From positions 1 through 35,473 of the forward strand of contig CAZUXE010000015.1 of assembly GCA_964624585.1 (NCBI GenBank): a stretch of DNA of 35,473 nt, in the 5' to 3' direction. Within the stretch, counting starts at the first letter, position 1. Every line of letters begins with the position of its first letter. The translations under genes and the position numbers were made by a program. The stretch comes from CAZUXE01 sp964624585. Its GTDB lineage: Bacteria; Hydrothermota; Tepidihabitantia; B3-TA06. Positions 16,030 through 24,941 of this stretch are shown piece after piece. Below the pieces are notes generated by a model. The model was not told where the DNA came from. It did no database searches and saw only the letters and a program-made list of their open reading frames with translations.

Positions 16030-19000
16030 ATGAGTGCATTTCTAGTTCTGCTTTTTATTAGTCAATGGGGTATTTCCGATAATTCTAATTATGGGAAACA
16101 TACTGTGGAAAATGTCGATTACGATGCTGGCTTAGTTTATTATGAAGAGTGGGTTGATTCAGTTTATCTTGGTTTGTTGGATGTTAAAACGGTAGAGGAA
16201 TATTTTGCTGAGTCTGAAAAAAAACTAGCTTTTGAAGGTTTCAGAACTGAATTAAGAAACAAGAGTAATAAAAGGGAAGCAGAAGGTGTAGGAGGATTCA
16301 TTCCCGATATCAAAATTCAAATGGGGAAAGAAAAAACTGAAATTAGAATTAGCGGCCAGGATAGAATTACTTTAGGTGGTTCTAATTCCGTCTATCCCAA
16401 TAAAACTAACGTTGATAACAAAACAACTGCTTCCGGTTTGGGTATTAACTTGAAGCAGGATCTTGATGTTAAAGTAAACGGTATTATTGCGCGGAAAACC
16501 AAAGTTGAGATTAACCATAAGTCAGGGGGAAACGAATTATTCGATAATAACAAAGTGAAGCTTTCTTATACTGGTGATGATGATGAAATTGTAAAAAAAA
16601 TTGAAGCAGGTGATGTTTCTTTAAATCTTGGATCAAATACTCAACAATTGCCTGCTCATCAAGGTTTGTTTGGAATAAATGGTCAGGTTAAACTGGGACC
16701 TGTAGATATTTATGCAGTTGCTTCGCGTGAAGAAACTAAATCAAATAGCGGAGAGTTCAAAGGTTCTTCGCAAACTATAAGTGGTGAAATATACGACAGG
16801 AGTTATGTCGCCAGAAAGTATTTCTTTGTATTTTATGAAGATTTACGAAAAGCGAATCAGAATCTTTCTCCCCAATCACATGCTACAGATTCTCTCCTTA
16901 ATCATTTTGTGCTATATGCTGATAATTTGTCAAGGAGAGGTGGAGATGGTCGTAAATATTGGGTTGGAAATGCCTGGATTGATCCGAGCGATACTACCAA
17001 TGATACAGAAGCTGAGCGAGGAAAGAAATTTGTAGAGCTGGAAAGAGGTAAGGATTATGAATTAGTTCCCTATAATGAAAAAGGAGTTGGTTGGGTTGTA
17101 GAACTATCTAACGCTTTGCCTAATAATAGTGTACTTGCGGTAGCTTGTACAACTCTAACCGATACTTTCGGTTGGTATTATGATTCAGACGGAGATAGTC
17201 TTTTAGGCGTTAATGATACTTTGAACCTTCTTTTGATTTGGCCACAAGACCCAAGTCCCTCAAGTCCTTTTTGGAATAATATGCGTAGGAACCATTACAA
17301 ATTGTCCGGTTCGGGTGAAATGATAAATTTAAGAATAGATATCATCAAAGAAGAAAATGGAAGTAATAAAAATCCAAAAACTAATGAACGGTATGCATAT
17401 ACTTTGGGGTTAACGCTTAAAAATAATAATACTTACACTTTACTAGAAAAAACTCATGAAAAACGCTTAAAAGAAATAATATTTGATGATCTTAATCCAT
17501 TTTTAGCTCAAAACTTAGACGTTAACGCGGCAGATTCGACAAAACTTGAAAAAATATATAAAGATCGTTATCAGGGAAGTAGCTCGGGTGGAGTTTTTAA
17601 GATACGCTATAGTTTTGAAACCATAGCTAAGAATATCAAGTTAGGTATTTTCGCTGTAAAGAATTCCGAACAGGTATGGGTAGATGGAATTAAACTCAAA
17701 AAAAGTGATGGTGAATATACGGTTGATTACGAAAGCGGTATATTAACTATTCTTAAGGACCTTAATCCAAACAGTAAAATTAAAGTAACATGGGAAGAGA
17801 AGCAGATATTCGCCCTTGATCAGAAATCGTTACTTGGCTTGAGGGCTGAATCTGAACTTACCGATGGTGTAACTATGGGAGGTAGTATATTATATCGGAA
17901 TGAGGCTTACTCATCAGATATAAGGCCTGTTTTGGGGTTGGAACCCTTTTCTCGTGCATTGGGGCAAATGGATTTATCAGTTAAAGAGGAGCTGAATTTT
18001 CTTACGAAAGCGGTTGATAAAATACCTCTTGTGTCCACAGAAACCAAGTCAAGTATGAATATTGGCTTAAATGCCGCCATGTCTATGCCTAATCCCAATA
18101 CTCACAGATCTGCCTCTGTGTGGATAGAAGACTTTGAAGGCGTAAAACAAGCAAATTCTGTTAATGTAATATTGCCTTTATCATGGTACCAAACAAGTAC
18201 TCCTATTGATTCCATTGGTTCAGATTCCGTTTTGTATAAAATGGATACCGCGTATTATTCGCGGAGACGTCCTTTATGGACAACACGTGAGATTCTTGAT
18301 GTTCAGAGTGAATTGCACGGTAATCCCACTTTAACCGGTAAACCGGAAACAGGTACGGTTATGAAGATAGATTGGAGGCCTGAGAGTAATCAATATTGGA
18401 CAGGTATTATTGGTTCGAATTATCCAGGTTTACCCCTAGATATTAGCAAGGCGGAAAATTTAGAAGTAATTATGCGAACAAATGGCGCATCGGGTAAAAT
18501 ACATTTCGATTTTGGTTCAAATATGGATGAAGATCAACTTCGTTTGAATAAATCTGGTGAAATTGCAGGTTTGGGGGAAAATAACGACGAAGATATAAAC
18601 GGTAATGACAACTTCATTAATTCAAGTGGTGACGATAACGAAGATATTGGTTTGGATGAAATTCCGGGAACTGATGCAGATAATATTACCGGAGATGACG
18701 GCAATGACGATTCTCAAACAGATAAAAATAAGAATAACTATAATCCTAACGGTACTGAAGGTAATGGCAAATGGGATGGAGAAGATCTTGATAGAGACGG
18801 TTTCAATACTACAAAAAACGATTATTCCAGTCTTGTTTTTGATTTAAGCGATTCTGAATTTATTCGGCAATACGTGGATTCCCTGGGGGGAACGAATGGT
18901 TGGATAAGATTAAGTATTCCCCTTGCAAATGACAGTTTATTTAAGAATTTTGGCGAAAATAATATGTATGCGGTGGATTTATTCAGAATTTGGTTTGATA

Positions 19001-22000
19001 ACATGGCAAGTAATATGGATATTGAGATTTATTCATGGTCTTTTGTGGGAAATAAATGGGAGGAACGAGATTTATATACCCTTGATACCCTTAATCCAGT
19101 AGATTCATTAACAGAAGCGGTTTATATTGACGTTGTAGGAACAGAAACAGATGAAAATTATAAAGCTCCTTTTCCATTAAATGCCGCTCAAAACGAACAG
19201 GATAATTCCATACGTTTGGTCTATAAGAACCTTGCTAATAACCATGCGGCAAAGGTAACCAGGTGGGACGCCAGTCCCGATGACTTCAGGGGATACAAAA
19301 GGCTTAAGTTATACGTTCATAATGATAAGAATGATCCTTTATTCTATTTCAGAATGGGTTCTGGGGCATCATCGTATTACGAAGTACGTAATAACATTTC
19401 CAAAGGAAGACATTTGGATAATGGATGGACTGAATTCACAATTGAACTGGATAATTTGGTTAAATTGAAGAACGCCAAATATGATACACTAACTAAGGAC
19501 TATGCCTATATTGCCGCAAATGACGATTCAACCTTACTTGTGAGAGGGGCGCCTACCTTTGCCTCTGTAAAATATTTTGAACTGGGTGTAATAAATAAAA
19601 GCGGAGGTACCTTCAGGGAAGGCGAAATATGGTTCAACGACATAAGGCTTAACGAACCGTATAAAAATATAGGGAGTCAATTTTCTATAAGCAGTGGGCT
19701 TAACTTTGCAGATCTTGCTACAGTAAGGGCCAACTACAGTAGAGATGAAGGTAGCTTTACTAATCTTGTTGCAAAGAATACTACTCCACTTGTTGATTAT
19801 AATACTAATTTTGCAAGTAATGCGACGTTTAATCTTCATAAATTTGCACTTGATAAAATAGGTTTCAGTATTCCTGTTATTATGAATTATTCTTATGGAA
19901 CGTCTTTACCTCGTTATGATGTCAAGCAGACAGACTATGTTCTGCTTGCGAAAGACGAACAAATGAAAAAACAGTCAATAAATGAAAGCAAAGGTGTTTC
20001 ATTTTCTGTTACTCACTCTCAGTCTAAGAATAAATTACTTAAATATACCTTAGATGCTTTAAGAGGTTCGATATCGTATAGTTGGTCAGATGCCTTACAG
20101 AATTCAGGATTAGACAGCACTAGTTCCTTAAATCGCACTTACGGTCTTTCGTATGCGGCTACTCCTGATTTTTCATTCAAAGTCGGGAAAACTAAAATAA
20201 GCTATGCTCCCAAAGACTTAAATTTAAGTGCAAAATATAATAATGCGATAAATCCGACTTGGAGTCGTGACTCGTTAAATATTAAATTTAATTCTGATTC
20301 AACCACGATGAGAAACAGCAATGCGGGGTTAACTTTAGAGGCGTCAACATCCTATGATCCTGTAAAATATATTCCCCTAACGGCTAAATTTATAGAAACT
20401 AGAGCTGTTAAATCAGATAGCCTAAAACCTGCTACTATAACAGATTTCTTTAACGATCCTTCAATAAAGAACTTCTATTATAGAAAAGTGTCTTTATCAG
20501 CTGGTCTAAAGTATTTTAATTTTGGTTCATTTGGTAATCCTGTTGTGAACTTGAGTTCAACTTTTAAGCAAAACCAAGATCAGAATATAAGTGTTTCAAA
20601 CCATCCAGATTCTATATATGCTAATCTTAATAATGCAGCTATCGTATCGCTAAAATGGGTGGGCTTTAATCCGTCCGGAATTTTCAGTAAACAAAAAACC
20701 GCTTTACAGAAAGATTTGGATGCCAGAAAAGAGGAAGTAAGGGCAATACTACAAGCGGAAGATAGCGTTTCTTTGGTTGATTCGCTTTCCCGTATTCCAA
20801 TTGCGGATACATTGCTTGCAGATTCCATGTCAGCAGATACTGTTTCCACGGATACTTCCTTATTAGATACGATATCTGTAGATAGTTCATTAACCGATAG
20901 TCTAATATTGAATTCCCAAATTTCTGATTTTGACACTTTGTTGATATCTGATACTTTACAAGTAGATAGTTTTACTGCAGATACATCTTCTATAGATACA
21001 CTCGCGCAACAAGATAGCTTGCTTCAGAATAAAGATAGTTTAATGATTGCTCTTGATCCGCAGGTACGTTTTTACGAGGAAAGAATCAAAGCCTTAGATA
21101 CGTGGAAAACGGTTACCAAATTCCTTTTACCAATTACAGTAGGTGTTAATTTTAGCAGAAACTCCAGCTATAATTACTATCGTAATTTTGATTGGGGTGA
21201 TAACTGGCGCTATATAATAGGAATAACCGATACCCTTAGTTCAGATACTCAGTTTATAGGTAATACATCAAATAATATAACGCATAACGATAAAATAGGG
21301 GGCGATATAAGTACAGGACTCAATATTGAATCAATAGATATAAGAACTTCTGCTAGATATTCTCAAGAGAGAAAATTGTTTTCTAGCAACACTTATAGTA
21401 ATAACTATACTCCGTTACAGATTACTGTATCGTATTCAAAACTTGGGGATGCTCTAAAGGAAATTGCAACTTCTTCAAATCTTACCTCCAGTTTTTCCTA
21501 CGTTATAGCAGAAAAAGGTAGACTAAAGCTCGATACAATACAAAAAGTATTTATACCGGATACTACAAATACAAATATTAGTAAAAATTTACGCTTTAGT
21601 CCTTTACTTTCGTGGAGTACTCAATGGAAGAATAAAATAAGTACTAATTTATCAGTGAACTATTCTTTGGGCGACAATTATATATTCTCTTCGGGTCAAA
21701 TGCCGGATACTTTAATTACTAAAACAACTGAAGGGCTTGCAAGTATTAGTTATACTTTTAACAAACCTTCTGGATTTAAGTTGGGGTTTTTGAAACATCT
21801 TAAGTTTAAAAATGATATTACTTTAGATGGAACCCTATCTTATAAGAAAACAGAATTTCACTCTACGATTGAATATAGGAAAGATACTACGAAATATAAA
21901 CCCAAAATAACAACAGAAACTAAATTTAATGCCGGACTTAAATATACTTTTTCAGATGCCTTTGATGGTGGTGCTACATTTAATATTGGTGAATTTAATG

Positions 22001-22068
22001 ATTCACGGAGTGAAAAAAGTAATCGTGTTGACCTTGGGCTTGATATCTTTGTGGTGTTTAAGTTTTGA
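16030..22068 (+). CDS. sprA: SprA/Sov-family outer-membrane translocon protein (type IX secretion)
   Basis: A 2012-residue protein, smaller than Bacteroidetes SprA (about 2400). SprA forms the giant beta-barrel through which T9SS cargo crosses the outer membrane. Family-like segments are IRISGQDRITLGG (near 110), SVWIEDFEGVKQANSV (near 695), a DNEDIGLDEIPG acidic stretch, WIRLSIPL, DFRGYKRLKLYVH (near 1084) and GEIWFNDIRL (near 1197), followed by a C-terminal half of alternating beta-strands. It ends in FVVFKF, a barrel-type C-terminus. An Asp/Asn-rich insert spans about 847-927 and a Ser/Asp/Thr-rich insert about 1575-1675. The signal peptide is short and lacks basic residues (MSAFLVLLFISQW). 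GGAAGGG precedes ATG 16030. The stop overlaps comEA (TGATG). No other T9SS gene is in the window. Confidence 0.9.
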   Translation: MSAFLVLLFISQWGISDNSNYGKHTVENVDYDAGLVYYEEWVDSVYLGLLDVKTVEEYFAESEKKLAFEGFRTELRNKSNKREAEGVGGFIPDIKIQMGKEKTEIRISGQDRITLGGSNSVYPNKTNVDNKTTASGLGINLKQDLDVKVNGIIARKTKVEINHKSGGNELFDNNKVKLSYTGDDDEIVKKIEAGDVSLNLGSNTQQLPAHQGLFGINGQVKLGPVDIYAVASREETKSNSGEFKGSSQTISGEIYDRSYVARKYFFVFYEDLRKANQNLSPQSHATDSLLNHFVLYADNLSRRGGDGRKYWVGNAWIDPSDTTNDTEAERGKKFVELERGKDYELVPYNEKGVGWVVELSNALPNNSVLAVACTTLTDTFGWYYDSDGDSLLGVNDTLNLLLIWPQDPSPSSPFWNNMRRNHYKLSGSGEMINLRIDIIKEENGSNKNPKTNERYAYTLGLTLKNNNTYTLLEKTHEKRLKEIIFDDLNPFLAQNLDVNAADSTKLEKIYKDRYQGSSSGGVFKIRYSFETIAKNIKLGIFAVKNSEQVWVDGIKLKKSDGEYTVDYESGILTILKDLNPNSKIKVTWEEKQIFALDQKSLLGLRAESELTDGVTMGGSILYRNEAYSSDIRPVLGLEPFSRALGQMDLSVKEELNFLTKAVDKIPLVSTETKSSMNIGLNAAMSMPNPNTHRSASVWIEDFEGVKQANSVNVILPLSWYQTSTPIDSIGSDSVLYKMDTAYYSRRRPLWTTREILDVQSELHGNPTLTGKPETGTVMKIDWRPESNQYWTGIIGSNYPGLPLDISKAENLEVIMRTNGASGKIHFDFGSNMDEDQLRLNKSGEIAGLGENNDEDINGNDNFINSSGDDNEDIGLDEIPGTDADNITGDDGNDDSQTDKNKNNYNPNGTEGNGKWDGEDLDRDGFNTTKNDYSSLVFDLSDSEFIRQYVDSLGGTNGWIRLSIPLANDSLFKNFGENNMYAVDLFRIWFDNMASNMDIEIYSWSFVGNKWEERDLYTLDTLNPVDSLTEAVYIDVVGTETDENYKAPFPLNAAQNEQDNSIRLVYKNLANNHAAKVTRWDASPDDFRGYKRLKLYVHNDKNDPLFYFRMGSGASSYYEVRNNISKGRHLDNGWTEFTIELDNLVKLKNAKYDTLTKDYAYIAANDDSTLLVRGAPTFASVKYFELGVINKSGGTFREGEIWFNDIRLNEPYKNIGSQFSISSGLNFADLATVRANYSRDEGSFTNLVAKNTTPLVDYNTNFASNATFNLHKFALDKIGFSIPVIMNYSYGTSLPRYDVKQTDYVLLAKDEQMKKQSINESKGVSFSVTHSQSKNKLLKYTLDALRGSISYSWSDALQNSGLDSTSSLNRTYGLSYAATPDFSFKVGKTKISYAPKDLNLSAKYNNAINPTWSRDSLNIKFNSDSTTMRNSNAGLTLEASTSYDPVKYIPLTAKFIETRAVKSDSLKPATITDFFNDPSIKNFYYRKVSLSAGLKYFNFGSFGNPVVNLSSTFKQNQDQNISVSNHPDSIYANLNNAAIVSLKWVGFNPSGIFSKQKTALQKDLDARKEEVRAILQAEDSVSLVDSLSRIPIADTLLADSMSADTVSTDTSLLDTISVDSSLTDSLILNSQISDFDTLLISDTLQVDSFTADTSSIDTLAQQDSLLQNKDSLMIALDPQVRFYEERIKALDTWKTVTKFLLPITVGVNFSRNSSYNYYRNFDWGDNWRYIIGITDTLSSDTQFIGNTSNNITHNDKIGGDISTGLNIESIDIRTSARYSQERKLFSSNTYSNNYTPLQITVSYSKLGDALKEIATSSNLTSSFSYVIAEKGRLKLDTIQKVFIPDTTNTNISKNLRFSPLLSWSTQWKNKISTNLSVNYSLGDNYIFSSGQMPDTLITKTTEGLASISYTFNKPSGFKLGFLKHLKFKNDITLDGTLSYKKTEFHSTIEYRKDTTKYKPKITTETKFNAGLKYTFSDAFDGGATFNIGEFNDSRSEKSNRVDLGLDIFVVFKF

Positions 22069-22400
22069 TGGAAATACAGAAATTGTCAAAAGAAAGTGTT
22101 GCTTTATTGAGTCTAGCTTTTCTATTGTTAATAGGGGTAGTTCTTGGATTTGTTCGCCATGCTAAAAAAGGTGATATCCAGCTTCAGGAAGTTCAAGTTG
22201 CTCCCCTACGTTTGAATATTAATCAAGCAAGTGTTAAAGAATTAACCAGATTGCCTGGAATAGGAGAAGGTTTGGCAGAGCGTATTATAAAATATAGAGA
22301 AAGTCACGGTGATTTCTTGCATCCGGAAAGTTTGCTTTCGGTACCGGGTATAGGAAAAGGCAAATATTCAGAAATAAAACCATATCTGGAGGTTCCTTAA
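22068..22400 (+). CDS. comEA: ComEA-like helix-hairpin-helix DNA-binding protein
   Basis: A 110-residue protein with an N-terminal membrane helix (about 10-31, VALLSLAFLLLIGVVLGFV). A C-terminal pair of helix-hairpin-helix motifs follows: LNINQASVKELTRLPGIGEGLAERII (split reading about 50-75) and LLSVPGIGKGKYSEIKPYL. This is the ComEA layout: a membrane-anchored protein that binds incoming double-stranded DNA outside the inner membrane. ATG 22068 shares its A with the sprA stop (TGATG), and its own stop overlaps ruvX (TAATG). Whether the cell is competent cannot be judged, since no other competence gene is present. A general DNA-binding role is possible. Confidence 0.85.
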   Translation: MEIQKLSKESVALLSLAFLLLIGVVLGFVRHAKKGDIQLQEVQVAPLRLNINQASVKELTRLPGIGEGLAERIIKYRESHGDFLHPESLLSVPGIGKGKYSEIKPYLEVP

Positions 22401-22813
22401 TGCCAAGGGTAATGGCTATCGATTTGGGTAAGAAACGAGTAGGTGTGGCCTTTTCCGATGAAACGGCTTTTTTATGTGTTGACGCATTTGCTTTTATCAT
22501 AAGGGATGATAGTGATTTTATGAAACAGATTGCTAAAATTATTTCCGAACGTGAAGTTGCAGAAATTGTAGTAGGCTACCCACTTAACCTGAAGTCGGAG
22601 CGTACGGAAACCACTCGCTGGGCGGAAAGAATATACACGCTGCTTAAAGAACGCTATCATTTTCCTGTAAATCTTCTTGATGAACGTATGACAACCGCGC
22701 TTGCCGAACGCTTCGTTCCTCTTAAAGAAAAAAAGAAAGATAAATCAAAAATTGACGCCGTGGCGGCTTCGCTTTTACTTGCAGATTACCTTAGAACACG
22801 TACAATTGATTAG
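22400..22813 (+). CDS. ruvX: RuvX/YqgF Holliday-junction resolvase-like nuclease
   Basis: A 137-residue RNase H-fold protein. AIDLGKKRVGVAFSD at the N-terminus gives the first catalytic Asp. IVVGYPLNLKSERTE, LLDERMTTALAE with its conserved Asp/Glu, and the C-terminal KSKIDAVAASLLLADYL with its Asp complete the family pattern. RuvX/YqgF is linked to Holliday-junction cleavage and to 16S rRNA 5'-end maturation in E. coli. It is coupled to comEA by a TAATG overlap, and mltG starts 3 nt downstream; ruvX-mltG adjacency is common in bacteria. Length and motifs are normal. Confidence 0.95.
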   Translation: MPRVMAIDLGKKRVGVAFSDETAFLCVDAFAFIIRDDSDFMKQIAKIISEREVAEIVVGYPLNLKSERTETTRWAERIYTLLKERYHFPVNLLDERMTTALAERFVPLKEKKKDKSKIDAVAASLLLADYLRTRTID

Positions 22814-22816
22814 TAT

Positions 22817-23782
22817 ATGATTAAATTATTGAGATTGACTCTATTGTTAATTGCATTCCCGCTTTCTTGCTTTATTGCCTGCAAGGGTAAGGTTCAACAA
22901 AAAAACATAAAAGATTTGTATTTTGAAGTGCATCATGGCGAAACAACATCCCTGATTGCTTCTCGCCTAAAAGAACAAAATGTCATAGATAATCCAGCTA
23001 AATTTAAGTTTAAGGCGAAACTTAAGGGGCTTGATACTAGCCTGCAAGCTGGATTATACTTGCTTCATACCTATATGGATGAGGATTCAGTATTAATGGT
23101 TCTTGCATCAGGTTCGGTTGCTACAATAAGTGTAACTATACCTGAAGGTTTAAGGCTTGAGCAGATAGCTGAGAAATTGGCTTTTGCAGGAGTGGTGAAT
23201 AAAGACAGTTTTCTTGCAATATGCAAAGATAGAAAATTACTTGATGAGTATCATATTCCCTTTCCATCCTTTGAGGGAATTCTTTTTCCAGATACCTATA
23301 AGATGCCTGTAGTTATTTCCGAAGAGCAGGTAGTAAGGCTTATGGTAATGCGATTTTTTAAGCTCGCAGAGCCATATATGCGACATATGTCTCTAGATAC
23401 TTTAGTCATAATGGCTTCAATTGTAGAAAGAGAAGCATATCTTGATGAAGAACGTCCAGTTATTGCGTCAGTGTTTTTCAATAGACTTAAAAGAAAAATG
23501 GCTTTTGAAAGTTGCGCTACAGTGGAATACGCTTTGCCTGAGCATAAAGAACGCTTGACTTATGCTGATTTACGAATAGGCTCACCATACAATACGTATT
23601 TACACACCGGATTGCCACCCGGGCCCATTTGCTCACCGGGTAAAGCATCGCTTGAAGCAGTGGCAAATCCTGAAGAGACAAATTATCTATTTTTTGTTTC
23701 CAAAGGTGACGGTTCCCACTATTTCAGCGAAACGGTTCAAGAGCATGAACGCATGAAAAAAATTATAAACAATCATAAGTGA
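22817..23782 (+). CDS. mltG: MltG endolytic murein transglycosylase
   Basis: A 321-residue membrane-anchored enzyme that cuts nascent glycan strands and helps terminate peptidoglycan polymerisation. It has an N-terminal hydrophobic segment (about 5-21) with two Cys near its end, a LysM-like domain (about 35-110), then EGILFPDTY (153-161). The catalytic Glu204 lies in ASIVEREA. SPYNTYLHTGLPPGPICSPGKASLEA (positions 256-281) and the terminal LFFV...HYFS block follow. The motifs are intact. The CFIAC segment is only a marginal lipobox, so I favour a transmembrane anchor. It is the last gene of the folD-sprA operon; 85 bases follow before buk. Confidence 0.95.
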   Translation: MIKLLRLTLLLIAFPLSCFIACKGKVQQKNIKDLYFEVHHGETTSLIASRLKEQNVIDNPAKFKFKAKLKGLDTSLQAGLYLLHTYMDEDSVLMVLASGSVATISVTIPEGLRLEQIAEKLAFAGVVNKDSFLAICKDRKLLDEYHIPFPSFEGILFPDTYKMPVVISEEQVVRLMVMRFFKLAEPYMRHMSLDTLVIMASIVEREAYLDEERPVIASVFFNRLKRKMAFESCATVEYALPEHKERLTYADLRIGSPYNTYLHTGLPPGPICSPGKASLEAVANPEETNYLFFVSKGDGSHYFSETVQEHERMKKIINNHK

Positions 23783-23828
23783 TTGTTTTCGGTCGTTAAA
23801 ATAAAACTGTAAACTAACAATAGGTGCT

Positions 23829-23849
23829 ATGATTAATCTGATGATTAAT
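23829..23849 (+). promoter_or_regulatory. Direct repeat ATGATTAAT-ctg-ATGATTAAT before buk
   Basis: Two identical 9-mers with a 12-bp period lie 19 nt before the buk ATG. Each contains the palindrome ATTAAT. They may form a regulator site for the buk-ior operon. I found no convincing -35/-10 pair in 23783-23867. AAAGGAG at about 23856-23862 is the buk Shine-Dalgarno. Confidence 0.35.
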
Positions 23850-23867
23850 ATAAAGAAAGGAGCCTGA

Positions 23868-24941
23868 ATGGGTAAGAGGATCCTTGCAATTAATCCGGGA
23901 GGAGGTTCAACCAAGGTGGCTCTTTACGAGGATGACAAGGAACTCTATCGTGATAAAATTCGTCATCCTGCCGAAGATATGCTTGGCTTTAAGTCAACAT
24001 TGGAACAGCTTGACTATAGACGAGATGCAATTGCTAAACTTTTAGATAGTTGGAATGAGACAACTAACGGACTTGCCGCAGTTGTAGGAAGAGGTGGCCC
24101 TTTTAAGCCGCTAATTTCAGGAACTTATAAGGTAAATCAGACAATGCTTGCCGACATTCGTGAAGGTAGGGTTGCAGCCGAGCATCCTTCCAATTTAGGA
24201 GCGTTGTTAGCTAATGAAATAGCGTTACCTGTAGGGATTCCGGCTTTTATTGTAGACCCTGTTTCCGTTGATGAATTTACTGAAGAAAGTCGTATTTCTG
24301 GATTGCCGGAAATTAAACGTCGTTCTCTATCACACGCTCTTAACACTAAGATGGTAGGGCGCAAGGCTGCATCTAAGATGGGTAAAAAATATGAAGAACT
24401 TAATTTAGTTATTGCACATCTTGGAACTGGTATATCTATTGGCGCTCACAGAAGGGGACGCCAAATTGATGTAAACAATGCCAACGACGGTGGGCCTTTT
24501 TCTCCTCAGCGTACCGGTTATCTGCCTGTTACGCAACTTATTAAGTTATGTTTTTCAGGTAAGTATGACGAAGAGACTCTTCGCAAGAAGGTAACCAAGG
24601 AAGGCGGTCTTCTAGCATATTTAGGTTCAGACGATATTAGTCCGCTTTACCGTGAGGCAGAGGCAGGCGATGAAAAGGTCGCTCTGGTTCTACGAGCTAT
24701 GGTTCAGCAAATTGCTAAAGAAATTGCCGCTCAGTCGGCCGTACTTGACGGAAAACTTGACGCCATATGTTTGACCGGAGGTATGGCTTATGAACCGGCG
24801 TTGATTGAAGATATCAAGAAAAAGATAAGCTTTATAACAACTCAAATACTAGTATTTCCCGGAGAGGACGAATTAGAAGCGCTTGCTTTAGGTGCGCTTC
24901 GTGTTCTTACCGGAGAAGCGGAGGCAATGGTTTATGAGTAA
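23868..24941 (+). CDS. buk: Butyrate kinase family acyl kinase
   Basis: A 357-residue ASKHA-fold kinase. Family motifs are ILAINPGGGSTKVALYEDD at the N-terminus, VGRGG, EHPSNLGALLANEIA, FIVDPVSVDEF, RRSLSHALN, VIAHLGTGISIGAHRRGR and NDGGPFSPQRTG, with CLTGGMAY near the C-terminus. It makes ATP from an acyl phosphate and ADP. Its coupling to iorA (ATGAGTAA overlap, 8 nt) suggests the acyl group comes from 2-oxoacid oxidation, such as isobutyrate, phenylacetate or indoleacetate, rather than butyrate alone. The phosphotransacylase needed between the two steps is not in this window. AAAGGAG precedes the ATG at good spacing. Substrate range is inferred. Confidence 0.94.
   Translation: MGKRILAINPGGGSTKVALYEDDKELYRDKIRHPAEDMLGFKSTLEQLDYRRDAIAKLLDSWNETTNGLAAVVGRGGPFKPLISGTYKVNQTMLADIREGRVAAEHPSNLGALLANEIALPVGIPAFIVDPVSVDEFTEESRISGLPEIKRRSLSHALNTKMVGRKAASKMGKKYEELNLVIAHLGTGISIGAHRRGRQIDVNNANDGGPFSPQRTGYLPVTQLIKLCFSGKYDEETLRKKVTKEGGLLAYLGSDDISPLYREAEAGDEKVALVLRAMVQQIAKEIAAQSAVLDGKLDAICLTGGMAYEPALIEDIKKKISFITTQILVFPGEDELEALALGALRVLTGEAEAMVYE

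Noticed and set aside
20580..20936. 118-codon minus-strand ORF rich in Ser/Glu/Val inside sprA
   Set aside because: It mirrors the Ser/Asp-rich repetitive coding segment of sprA and has no independent signal.
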